Below are positions 12,504 to 22,829 of a stretch of 64,000 nucleotides of DNA, piece by piece. A model generated the notes under the pieces. The model was not told where the DNA came from and made no database searches. It saw only the letters and a program-made list of their open reading frames with translations. Position numbers and translations under genes: made by a program. How positions within the stretch are numbered: the stretch's first letter is position 1; every line of letters begins with the position of its first letter. Location of the stretch: contig BSBK01001302.1 of NCBI GenBank assembly GCA_027943335.1, forward strand, positions 1,747,501 through 1,811,500, in the 5' to 3' direction. Source of the DNA: Chamaecyparis obtusa. Taxonomy: Eukaryota; Streptophyta; Pinopsida; Cupressales; Cupressaceae.

Positions 12504-14240
12504 ATGCCTCCGAGAAGATTGGATCCTAGAGCAATTGCAGATTTTTGTGATGCTGTGGAATCAAAGATTACAAAGAAGGTGAAATCATATTTCAGATCTG
12601 AGATGGAATTAATGAAGAATGACATGATTGTTGAGATTGTGAGGACTATTGCTGGTATGCCAAGGAATCTTGGTACTGATGATGGTTATGAGGAAGCTGC
12701 TGAAGACTTTGAAGCTGCTGGATCTAGTGGTGATGACCGGAGGGATAGATCTGGAGAAGATAGAGCTGGTTGGTTACATAGATCTAGAGCTCGGTTAAGT
12801 AATAATTATCGAATGGAAGTTTCTAACTTCTTTGGTACTTTGAGACTTGAGACTCTGATTGATTGGATTGGTGAGTTAGAAGACTTCTTTGAGCTTGAAG
12901 AAATTGAAGATCCTCTTAGAGTGAAGCTGGCACAAACTAAGTTGAAAGGACATGCCGCTCTTTGGTAGAAAGAATTACAAAGAGATAGAGAAGATGAAGG
13001 TGAAATGAAGATCAATCGGTGGAGGTTGATGGTGACTAAGTTGAAGGCTAAGTTCATACTTGTTGACTATGAGCTTGACTTATTTAAGAAGTTGCAGAAT
13101 CTGAAGCAAAAAGATTTGACTATTGAAGACTATACCGAGGAGTTCTACAAACTTACTATTCAATCTGGACATAGAGAACTTGGTAAGGAAAAGGTAGCTC
13201 AATATGTAAATGGTCTGAGATTCAATATTCAAGATGAGATTGGTATGATGAAGATTGATTCGGTTGAGGATGCTTATCAGTATGCTCTAAAGGCAAAAGA
13301 TAAGTTGAAAAGGAGACAACATGGTAATCCTCGAGGGAAGGAGAAGATTGATCACTCGATGAAGGATAAATCTACTGCTGAAGATGAATTAAAACCTATG
13401 GAAATGAAAAAGAAGAAAGGGAGGGTTATCTTTAAGGGTACTTGTTATAATTTTGGTGGAGAAGGACACAGAGCTTTTGAGTGTACACAAAAGAAGTTTG
13501 GTGATCATAGGAATGCTATGGTGAATGAAAGCATATTGAATGAGCTTGAGACAGGATCTGAGAACTTGCTGGTTCGGAGAACATTACTTGGTACTAAGGT
13601 GGAACCTTGTCAGAGGAGTAACTTGTTCAGGACTTAGTGCAAGTCAGGAGGTAAACTTTGTGATCTTATTGTGGATAGTGGTAGTACTAATAACCTTGTA
13701 GCTAAGGACATGGTTCAGAAACTTGGTTTCAAGAGAATGAAGCATCCTTATCCTTATAGGATTGGCCGGTTGCAAGATGTTCATGCTCTAGAAGTATGGG
13801 AGCAATGTCTTGTTGATTTTAGATTGGCTAGCATAAGGATCAAGTGTTGTGTGATATTGTGAACATGAGTAGTTGTCATATATTGCTCGGTAGACTTTGG
13901 TAGTATGATTACAAGGCTATGCATGACAGTGTCAAGAATGTGTTTACTATTGAGAAGGATGATAGGAAGTTTTCCCTGTGCCCTTACTGGATACAACACT
14001 CGGTAGGAGGAACCTAAGTTTTGGTAGTCATGTTGGATTATCAGATCTGGAAAGGATTGGAGATCAGTATGGAGAACAAGCTTGTGTGTTGTCCATGAAA
14101 GACTTGAAAAGGAAAAGGAAGTAGAAGTGGAAGAGTGTGCAAAGTGAAGACTTGGAGGACATGTATGTGAAGAACCAGTTTGGGGTTTATGTGCTGAATC
14201 CTGGAAGATGTTCTTCCAGCCATTGAGAACATCTTTTCGA
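12504..14240 (+). pseudogene. Gag-protease protein of TR-GAG copy 1
   Basis: The start at 12504 (MPPRRLDPRAIADF) is chosen because copy 2 also begins MPPRR. The retrotransposon gag core follows: FFGTLRLETLIDWIGELEDF, EEIEDPLRVKLAQTKLKGHA, a TAG replacing a likely Trp codon at 12967-12969, then TIEDYTEEFYKLTIQSG. The knuckle is CYNFGGEGHRAFEC, whose second Cys position holds Phe-Gly, so zinc binding is doubtful. The protease core IVDSGSTNNLVAKDMVQKLG follows near 13668-13730 and then HILLGR. Stops after 13640 and 13860 break the frame. The gag core resembles Ty3/gypsy gag proteins of plants. Confidence 0.75.
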
Positions 14241-14252
14241 ACCTAGGGTGTC

Positions 14253-15280
14253 TGATGCAGGAGCATCTCAGGCTTTGAGCAATCTTGCATCAACCAAAAA
14301 CATTTCCTATTTTCTATTGTTTGCATTATAATTGTTGCATTTATTGGTTTTATGTTGTGTGAAGCTTACATGATGTTGAAGACCTATTTTGGAGCCTTCT
14401 CCTATGGTTGCATAAGGATTGGATGGACCGTTTCAAAGTTAGAGTTGTTTTCCTTGCCGTCTGAGCTGTATTTTCCTGCTTTCTGGGTGCTGATTGCGCG
14501 ACGTGTAGTTGTTGATCCTTAATGAATCAACCTTTGCACTCTTATGGCCTTTAAGAGGACCTAAAGTAATATCTTTTTCCACGACCACAATTCCTAATTC
14601 ATTATGAGTTAAAAGTTATGACCATTTTGCTCGGGTATCAATTTTTAGTCAGTTTGCACGTGAAACATGGAGTTTTTCATCTTGCGCGGTTCTGTATGAT
14701 GGAATTGGATCTTTCTAAGTTAGGGACATGTTATTGGATCATGTGTGGACCTAAATATAAAGGCGCATCATGTTTCGTTGTTTCTTTCATTAGTTTTGGT
14801 ATCTCTCCTTAGACTGGACCTATAATGTAATTAAAGCCTAACTGGCTGACTTGTGGCTTAGCTAGCTATATATTGACAGCTTGGGTAGATATTTAGGGGT
14901 AGATTGGTAGTGGCATGGGAGTAGAATCATAATTGGATCTTGTGAGATCTTGAAGATTAGATTGTTTATCTGATATTGTAACAGTAGAGCTAGTAGTTTG
15001 CAAGCTTGGAGACAAGGAAATTGCTTGGAGGCTTGCGAGCTCAAGTTTAGATTTGCCTTAGTGTTTCCATCAATGGCTGATTTATTTCAAAGCTGGACTA
15101 GTTGAGGGATAACATAAATACTTTTGATTTTATTTGGCCATAACTCGGAAGGCCTTACAGCCGGGCATGTTAATGAAAATTCAGTTGAAAACATATTCTT
15201 GTTGTGTAATTTCACATTGTGGTGTTCTGCTGTTTGTTTGGACTATCCTTAATTGGATCCTTCTTACTTGACCTGCGTCA
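14253..15280 (+). repeat. 3' LTR of TR-GAG copy 1
   Basis: TGATGCAGGAGC...CCTGCGTCA, followed by the GCTGG target duplication. Confidence 0.85.
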
Positions 15281-16767
15281 GCTGGGGTATGAGATCACAA
15301 CCAAAACTGCTAAGGCATATGTTGATGCCCTAAATGAAGCAAATTTGGATCTCATTGCCAACTGGTTTGGTACATTCGCAGAGATTCAAGAAAATTTGAA
15401 GAAGAGGGCACCAATAAAAATGTCTACACCAAAAGGCCCCCCACACCAGAGAAGAAATTGGTGACAAAGCAACCCAAGGCTTGAAGGAAGAAAGTAGAAA
15501 TGGTAACCAGTACCCAAGAGGGAGAACAAGAGGAGAGAGATTGAGAAGACATTGTTCCTCTAATCAAAAGGAAGAGGGGTTCAAGCAAACCGGTAAAGGA
15601 GGATCCACCAAGAGGTAGGAAGCCCACAATTGATGAATATGTGGCAGGATTGAAAGAAACTGGTGGAATGGTTTTAGTAAGTAGAAGATATCAGCTTGTG
15701 AATGAAGAAGACTAGAGGAAGATTGAAGAAGTGGTAGTGCATTGCATTCATAAGTATAATCTGCATCCTACCAAACTTCATAAGATTGTACTGGAGGACG
15801 TTTTACAAATTCTTGAAGCTAGATGGAAAGCTTCAATGGACAGAGAAAAGGAACTGAGAACACGAGCTCTTCTAGAGGTTCATACCGGACACTGACATAG
15901 ATGAAGATGAACTAGTAATAGATCAGCTAGAAGTTTTGACACAAGCAATCGGTGATGATTTGACAAATCCAGAAGCTATCTCTATAGATCATTATGAGAG
16001 GAAGAGAATTGAGATTCTGCATAGACAAGTTGGAGATATAAAGATAATTCTAGCAACCAACTTAAGATTTCTTCAACAATAAATCCAAGTTGTAGGAAGC
16101 CTGATAAAAAGGACTTCAAATTTTGATATCTTCTTGCAAGATCTGTTAGAGAAGTCAGCAAAGACTTCAGAAGATATTAGAGTCTTGTCTTCTCAGTTTG
16201 ACATCAAAGATAAAATTGCAACAAATTATAGCATAGAGATAACAAGTCTTTCTCTAATACTAAGAAAGATAGCTGAAGAGGAGAATAAGAGAATCCAAGA
16301 CATCATTGGATTTCAGATGTTTCTAGCCCCAACATTTGACATCATGCACCAAACAACTTCTATGAAGATTCTAATCAATGAACCTGATTACAAAATAGTG
16401 GAGGATATGGAGAACATCATTGTTTCTCTAAAAGCAACCCAAAAGAACATTGAATATGTAACCGGTCAATGGGCACCATTTCTTCACTCTACCAAGATGA
16501 TCTATAAGGATATCTTCACAAAGCTTTAAATATAAAATCTCATGTGAAGCTTAACCCTTTGTCCCATGGAGGCAAAAAGGGGAAGAAGAAGAAGAAAGAC
16601 ATTAGGACAGAAAGGAACAGGACATAACAACTAAACAAGGAGCATTCAAACAGGGGAAGTCTGGAACAAGGGAAGTGTGCTACAGAGGAAAGAGTAGTCT
16701 ACAAGAACAAGGTATACAATTATCATATGTAAGTGAGTATGGTTTTGTGTATGGTTTTTCCACCAAG

Positions 16768-16782
16768 GACAAAGGGGAAGAT
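16768..16782 (+). promoter_or_regulatory. Polypurine tract of the pol-less element
   Basis: GACAAAGGGGAAGAT directly before TGTTAGC of the right LTR. Confidence 0.75.
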
Positions 16783-17335
16783 TGTTAGCAATTTAAGTTG
16801 TCATTAGTGTAATTTGCAAACACCATTCCCACTGGTAAAGGTTCACCGATCACTTATGTTACTTTAAAGACACCGGTAGACTAGGAAAAAAGTGGATGCA
16901 CCGGTAGACTAAGCCAAGGGGATACACCGGTAGACCGAACCAAGTACATAGTATGGGTCTTATGTTGCATACAGGGATGAACCGGGCATAAGTGTATACT
17001 GGTCTAACTACTTAAAGATCCGCATGAGATTCTGTGGAGCAGTTTGTGTTAAAACCGGATTATACGGAACATCCACCGCTCACAAGTGGAGTTAGCTTTT
17101 TAACAAGAGTTAGCTTTATTTCTACGGATGTTTTCAAGGTAAACTCCAGATCGAAACGCAAAGCTTTTTGCTAGTTGCATGATTTATTGTTGAGTTTACA
17201 GCCTGACAGTTCTATGAGTTAAGGGTTTCATTATGGTGAACTCTTATATAAATACAGGTCATAGGACGCAAGAAAAGTAGTTGTTGAAAATTGCTAAATA
17301 GAGAGAGTAGAGAAGAGAGAGATCACAGTCACTAG

Positions 17336-18307
17336 GGCCCCATTTGTTTGTAGAATTGGAATTTGATTCAAAACCTAATTATCTCAAAATAAGGTTTTGA
17401 AATACCGATTTTGTATATTCAAAAGATAGTTTGGACCATTTGATTGACGCAGAAGATGACTGAGGTAATCCATTTTCTATGTTTGGTTGCCAATTTCAAA
17501 ATTAGAATTGGAAGACCTCGGTTCCAAAATTTAGACTACAATCTCATTTCTGGGCTTATCATCCCCGCCCCCAAAAAATAAAACTGTGCATCAAGAATGT
17601 TGTCGATTCCACACCTTCTACATGCGATTTCATGGATGAGCAGTGACATTTCTCCATGGAAGAGCTCCAGTTGTTCATGAAAGGAGAAAACCCCTTCACA
17701 AATCCAATGGCGCATAATTTCCAAGATATTCACGACTGCTACGAATCCATGCTCAAACGCCTCCGAATTCACCAGAAAAAGATCCGCAGAAAGATCAAAT
17801 TACTGAAGGGATGTAAAAAAAAGCTGCCATTGTTTGGGGGATCGCAGCTTCCACTGCGGTTGTGATCGCATCGCATGCCCTAATCGCCATTGTTGCTTGT
17901 CCTACTGTGATGTTGAGCTTCCCGCCTTCTTCCTTTTACTGTCATTGTCCCTTCAGAACGAGCCTTTTGGCACAACACCATTTTGACGATTTCATAGTTG
18001 AAGGCTCCTCTGTAAGTGGCACATTTTCCTTTTTACAGCTATTCACAACTGAAAACAGCAGACAAATCTTCAGTGTAGAAATGGACCTGACAGAACAATT
18101 AAATGGGGTTCACAATTTTTCAAAACCTGGATTTGATTTCGAATTCCTCCTATTGGGTGGGAAGATGGTGCTGCCCATTTTAGGGCCAAAACCAAATTTT
18201 GAACCCTAAACCTCGAATTGCATTTTACTCTCCCAAACAACGGATTTGCTTAACATCAGGAAGTCCCGCCGCCAATTCCGCTCCAATTCCTACAAACAAA
18301 CGGGGCC
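17336..18307 (+). mobile_element. PIF/Harbinger-like TIR transposon carrying a captured gene fragment (Pack-type)
   Basis: It begins GGCCCCATTTGTTTGTAG and ends CTACAAACAAACGGGGCC, inverted repeats of about 25 bp allowing one mismatch and one indel. It is flanked by TAG on both sides (17333-17335 and 18308-18310). The other LTR preserves the empty site as CACCAGAGGTG, which proves both borders. A 3-bp duplication and GG(G)CC termini fit PIF/Harbinger-like elements, though TAG is not the usual TWA. No transposase is present. Its subterminal sequence (TAGTTTGGACC(A/G)TTTG) recurs in the element end at 43436. The middle holds a gene fragment, described separately. Confidence 0.75.
17656..18000 (+). 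pseudogene. Captured UPF0496 (DUF677)-like gene fragment
   Basis: Open sequence from ATG 17656 gives MEELQLFMKGENPFTNPMAH, then FQDIHDCYESMLKRL, a basic helix KKIRRKIKLLKG and, after a frameshift in an A8 run (17815-17822), AAIVWGIAASTAVVIASHAL followed by IAIVACPTVM. The order NPF...IHD.Y...RL, basic coil, then a hydrophobic segment ending ASHAL.AIVA.P is how I remember plant UPF0496 proteins, whose C-terminal half carries a membrane-like hydrophobic stretch. Function of the family is poorly known. The fragment is not a full gene and is frameshifted. The identification is from memory of the pattern. Confidence 0.5.
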
Positions 18308-19491
18308 TAGAGGTGAAAGGAAAAGAAGTAGAAAAGATTCAACAACCAGACAAACCTGGGAAGAGATCAACATGTATGATCTAATCAGATAATCAATGTC
18401 ATATGAGATCATTGCTTTTATAAGGTGTGAAAGAAAATTGAAATCCCTCTATCAAGGTGGACCTAATCGGTTCTTTGTAAAATCCTTTTACAGGGTAACA
18501 TCTTTGTTGATGTTGAAAGTCCTTTAACCAGGCAACTCTTAACAGGGTTAAGATCTTAACCGATCTTCTATAAAATCCCTTAACCGGGTAGCACCTTCAC
18601 CAGTGCTTTGTAAGCTCCTAACATGGTGTCTTCACTCTGCAGTAGTGAAGTTGTGAGCTCTATCTCACCGTGGTTTTTTCCTTCTAACCAAGGGTTTCCA
18701 TGTATACATCTTGTGTTGATCTGTGTGTTTCTATTTATGCTTATGAATGATTGTTTATATGTTGCTTATCAAGGAAGGATAATTAAACAAGTTTTGAATT
18801 GTAATAAAACAAGTATTTACCTCCCCCCCTCTCAGTAACTAGTTAGTAATAACATCTTTGTCTTTGTAGTTAGATCCAAATTCTTACATGGACTAGTTAC
18901 CATTAGTTCCTTGTTTGTCACCTTATGTTGGGCTTGCTCTTGATTGGTTTGTGGTATCTTCATTAACCAAGGGCATGGAAACACATGGGCATACTTCAGA
19001 GACATCATACTTCATTTGGATTCCCCTTCCTTCATCCTATCCACAATTTGAAGCCTTCTTGCATTTGTACTTAGTGTATCTTCTTCCTAAGGGGAGAAAT
19101 GTTATTTGTGGGCATTGGAATATGTTTTGCCTTCAAGAAATCACCATCCTTGGAGGAGATTATTCATTATGGGGGGAATATTATGTCTCCTTCTTTTCTT
19201 CCTTTGAGGGGGATTTTTGATTGTATGTGCATGATGTATGTCGTAATGGGGGGGTCTTGATTTCTCCATCCATCTATGCATCTTGTTATTTTCATCTCTC
19301 TTTTTTGGGGAGGGTTTTTCCCATGAGGTTTTCCCTCTTTCTTTACTTTATGAGAGATTGCATTGCATATCTTTTGCACTTGCAGTTTGTACATGAGTAC
19401 CTAACATGGCCTAGTAGCCAGGACCCATCATGCATTGTCATCTAGCATTGCGAGCTTAAGTGCATTCCTCTAAGTTTCACTTAAGGGGGGG

Positions 19492-19960
19492 TGTTGGTGT
19501 AATTAAATATTCACTAATTACACTTTACATAAGTTTACTTAGGATAATGTATTTTTATATCAGTTTCCATTGAGACACCTAGGAGTTTTCATTTCATTTT
19601 AGCACATGGTGTAGGAGAATTTCCACTTTAGGTGTGAGATCCACCTTTAGTGCTCTTATCACATTATCATCCTCTCATTGTTGCACATGTTGCAAATAAT
19701 TTGATGTACAACAAAGGATGATCCACCTTTTTTGGACATGTGATTACACCTAGTGTGATTGATAGGTTATCACTTGCATATCTTCTAGTTATCATACATT
19801 GCCAATATATCCAGGCACATCTACATTCAATTGTATTCATTATCATTTGATCATTATTGAGTTATTCATTTGATCATATCATCTTGTCTCTCTTATTTGT
19901 GCCATCTATTGAGCATCTAGATCTTGACATTACATTCATTGCCTTAAGCAAATTTTTACA
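19492..19960 (+). repeat. 3' LTR of the outer retrotransposon
   Basis: It starts TGTTGGTGTAATTAAATATT directly after a G7 polypurine tract and ends AAATTTTTACA, followed by GGAAC, the likely target duplication. The 5' LTR lies outside the window, so the pairing and the exact right end are inferred from the TG...CA rule. Confidence 0.55.
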
Positions 19961-22829
19961 GGAACAAATGACAGTTGTCCTTGGAAGAGAGATGTTAGCC
20001 CGCTAAAACTCAAGGAAAAATAAGGCCTTTTACAAAAAATTGTACATTAAATAACCATAATACAAACAATTTTCAGATTGAAAGTAAAATTTTGATAAGC
20101 ACTAATTTATCTTCTTTTCCAAATAAAGAAAACAAGATCAATCAATAGTGGAACAAACCCTACCCTGAATCCTACAAAAAAACAAAAAGAAAGAGAAGGA
20201 AGAAAGAGGAAGATTGTTCAACAATCACTCCCACAAACAACAATGAATCCAACTATCAATCCAATCCAATCCATGAGAAAACTCCACATAAACCCAACCA
20301 AATCCACTTCAAATGAAAGCCAAAACCCTCCCCTCCAATCAATCAAGTAACTTCTCAAATCAATCCTCTCAAGAATACATTCATTTTTAGCAAGCATCTC
20401 CTCCAAACTCAAAAAATGACTCCATGAAAAAAATATACAAACTTGTACAAGAATCCCTAATAAAAAACCAACCACCACATAATAAAAACAATGTTTATTT
20501 AATAAATCCCTCATTAAATAATTCATAATAATAATTACAAGCACAAGCACAAATAATTATTTAATAATTTGTACTTAAATAAATAACTATATAATAATTA
20601 CCACCACATTCATTTTCAGCAAGCATCTCTTCCAAACTCAAAAAATGGCTCCATGAAAAGAATATACAAACTTGTACATGAATTCCTAATAAAAAACCAA
20701 CCACCACATAATATAAATAATATTTATTTAATAAATATTTTATTAAATAATTCATAATAATAATTACGCCCACAAGCACAAATAACTATATAATAATTTG
20801 TGCTTAAATAAATAAACCACTCAAACATTATAACATTTATAGTGAGGTGTCTCCACCATAAAATAATGATATGCGAACACAAAATTACATAATTAATTAT
20901 AGCAAAACACAATTAAGTCATAAAGGGGAAAATGTCTTAAAAGAAGAATAAATCAATAATAAGAAAAATATCACCTAAAAGCAAAATTGAACCCACAATA
21001 AATTAAATCATAAGTACCAATAAATCCATAACCATCATAACTTACAAAAATCATACCAATCACTAACTAGGACATAGGTAGATAAGATTTTATCAACATG
21101 AAAAACTAAGAAGGTAACTCATGACTAGGTGATCGTCCTAAATCAGAACGATGGCTAGGCTAGGACAAATGGGCCTTAATGCTAACTTTGTATCAACCAT
21201 CATCAAGGATTGTTAAGGCGCACTCAAAACTGTGAAGCCAAGTGGAGTCAATGGTTGGTACTTGCATCAAAACACCTACACACAACAACAAAATATAAGT
21301 ATACACATATACAATATACAAATCAACACAAGTGAAGGGGAATTATAAACTCCTATAGCTCTCATGAATGAGTAATATGATATCATCCCTCTCACACCTA
21401 ATATGTAAATAAACATCATACCAATGATCTAATCAACTCAATAGCGTCAAAGAACATCACCACTCTTAGTCCATCATTAATAGGATCACTTGAAACATAG
21501 GTTAGCACATCACAATGCATCATTATCACATATCATGATCATCAATACGATGACGACGATGATGATGACAATGATAAATTAAATTCATAAGGGAATCATA
21601 ATCAATAGCCCTAACAACATCAATATGTCCATCATATGCATAAATCATCAATGACATCATCAAGTTGTGAAATATAAATTCATCATGAACAATCCATTAG
21701 AGTAGATCAAATAATTATTATAACACACACCTAATAAAGTATCAAACATACACATAAAAGTCAAGCATAAGTCTTCAGACATATAAGAGGAAAGAAAAAT
21801 ATGGAAGGGTAGTACAACCTTCTTATCAGAATAGAGTTGGGGTAGCAATACATAATACACTTGAACCTACTCTCAGTGTGAATTTCACAATTTAGTATCT
21901 TCTATGCCAATAATTGAGCATCTCAATTGGTTTTTGATTTCCAAATTTGAGCAATTAGTTTTTCTTTGAAAAGTTCACTAAATTTACAATTCTATTTGAT
22001 GTTTAGGAAAGTTTCATAAGAAGATTAGTTGCAAATTTATCACTTTTTTTTAAAAAAAAGAAGAAGAAAGAATAAGATGAGAACCAGAGCCAATCTTTGA
22101 AAAAAAATGTGTTTAATATAAATACATAGCTTCATAGACAATTCTAACAACACCAAAAACTACACACAAAAAAAAAAGGAAACAAAGAAACAAAAACAAC
22201 TATTTGTATTTGTTTGTTATACTAAACTAAGTTTTCACAATATGCCATGGTAACCAAATCAACAATGGAAAAATCTCAAAGGTATACAACATTGCAAATA
22301 GCTTTTTTAAAATAGAAAATAAGACTATTTTGGGAAACTTAAAACAAGGGTCTAGACTATCCTAATAGAAAAACATGTTTGCTCTACTAGATAGATGAAT
22401 AGGAAACATTGAACTTCCCACCTTAGGAGATGGGAGAAAATAATTGACATGTTTTTTAATTAAGTCCTCGTAACTTTTATTAGATGTCATCGAATAGGAT
22501 GAGCAATAACCATGTATGGCAAAAAAATATTTTAGTATTTATTATTATTAGATGGCATCCAATAGGATGCGTACTTTGTAGACACTAACCAAAATAAATT
22601 ATGTAATAGTATATTTATTGGATTCATCAACAATAACATGCTCACAACTATAGAATTTATAATATTTTTCAAGAATATCGTTAAGGAAAAATATGTCAAT
22701 TGGGAAAGAGAGTGACTTCTAGAATTATCATATGTATTATAATATTCTTTAAATATTTAATTTAACTTGGATGACAATCATTAGCAACCCCAACCCCGCC
22801 CCCCCCCCTGCTTTTTTTTTTGCATCTTG
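19961..22829. other. AT-rich intergenic sequence
   Basis: Apart from the tandem duplication at 20380-20838, a GAT/GAC-rich simple stretch near 21546-21575 and an A-rich stretch near 22040-22070, I see no gene, RNA or complete element. Short open frames here have no recognisable motifs. Confidence 0.5.
20380..20838. repeat. Tandem duplication, unit 229 bp
   Basis: AGCAAGCATCTC(C/T)TCCAAACTC at about 20389 recurs 229 bases later at about 20618. The match continues through TTATTTAATAAAT and TTCATAATAATAATTAC. Two diverged copies; no coding signal. Confidence 0.7.

Larger units (their letters stand above)
11377..15280 (+). mobile_element. TR-GAG element (gag-protease-only LTR retrotransposon), copy 1
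   Basis: Direct repeats 11377-12401 and 14253-15280 begin TGATGCA(A/G)GAGCATCTC and end TTGCGTCA or CTGCGTCA. They are flanked by a perfect duplication GCTGG (11372-11376 and 15281-15285). The primer site AGTGGTATCAGAGCTTG follows the left LTR. The 1.85-kb internal region codes for gag, a CCHC-like knuckle and a retropepsin core, with no reverse transcriptase or integrase. This matches the published TR-GAG class of plant non-autonomous elements, which must borrow polymerase from a relative. It sits inside the second ORF of the pol-less element, so it inserted later. A relative lies at 56268-60239 in opposite orientation. Confidence 0.85.
10343..16529 (+). pseudogene. Unknown second ORF of the pol-less element, split by a TR-GAG insertion
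   Basis: The frame opens at 10343 (MASSSSIMKLI), contains a TAG near 10514 and further stops, shifts, and runs openly from about 10790 to 11376. That part includes DKWVWFASAVIGYKIYQ and GGAIHAAHQIMYDHAKYDI. It is cut by the element at 11377-15280 and resumes at 15281 with GYEITTKTAKAYVDALNEAN. Lys-rich and coiled-coil stretches continue to a last open block at 16134-16529. I do not recognise any family; it is not gag, protease, integrase or reverse transcriptase. It occupies the place where pol would be. Long extra ORFs of unknown role occur in other non-autonomous plant retrotransposons. Several stops and shifts show it is decayed here. Confidence 0.5.
562..18854 (+). mobile_element. Large pol-less Copia-like LTR retrotransposon (LARD-type), carrying nested insertions
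   Basis: Two long direct repeats (562-1664 and 16783-18854) begin TGTTAGCAATTTAAG and end AATAACA. They are flanked by a perfect 5-bp duplication TCTTT (557-561 and 18855-18859). A tRNA-Met-type primer site follows the left LTR and a polypurine tract precedes the right one. Removing the nested elements (2058-9502, 11377-15280, 17336-18307) leaves about 3.8 kb of internal DNA. That DNA encodes a coiled-coil/zinc-knuckle gag-like protein and a second long unknown ORF, but no protease, integrase or reverse transcriptase that I can recognise. The element is therefore non-autonomous. By eye, roughly one position in nine differs between the two LTRs, mostly transitions, so the insertion is old. Confidence 0.82.
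16783..18854 (+). repeat. 3' LTR of the pol-less element, containing a TIR transposon
   Basis: Colinear with 562-1664 except for the 972-bp insertion at 17336-18307. Ends TAATAACA followed by the TCTTT duplication. Confidence 0.82.
1..19960 (+). mobile_element. 3' portion of an outer LTR retrotransposon, interrupted by a nested element
   Basis: Positions 1-561 and 18860-19491 read as one continuous non-coding or poorly coding stretch once the element at 562-18854 and one copy of its TCTTT duplication are ignored. It ends in a G-rich polypurine tract (19482-19491) followed by an LTR starting TGTTGGTGTAATT. The left part holds an open frame at 182-586 whose last seven codons come from the inserted LTR, so that frame is not a natural gene. 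No reverse transcriptase or integrase is visible; they would lie left of the window. The superfamily cannot be decided. It is the oldest layer of this stack, because the other elements lie inside it. Confidence 0.6.
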
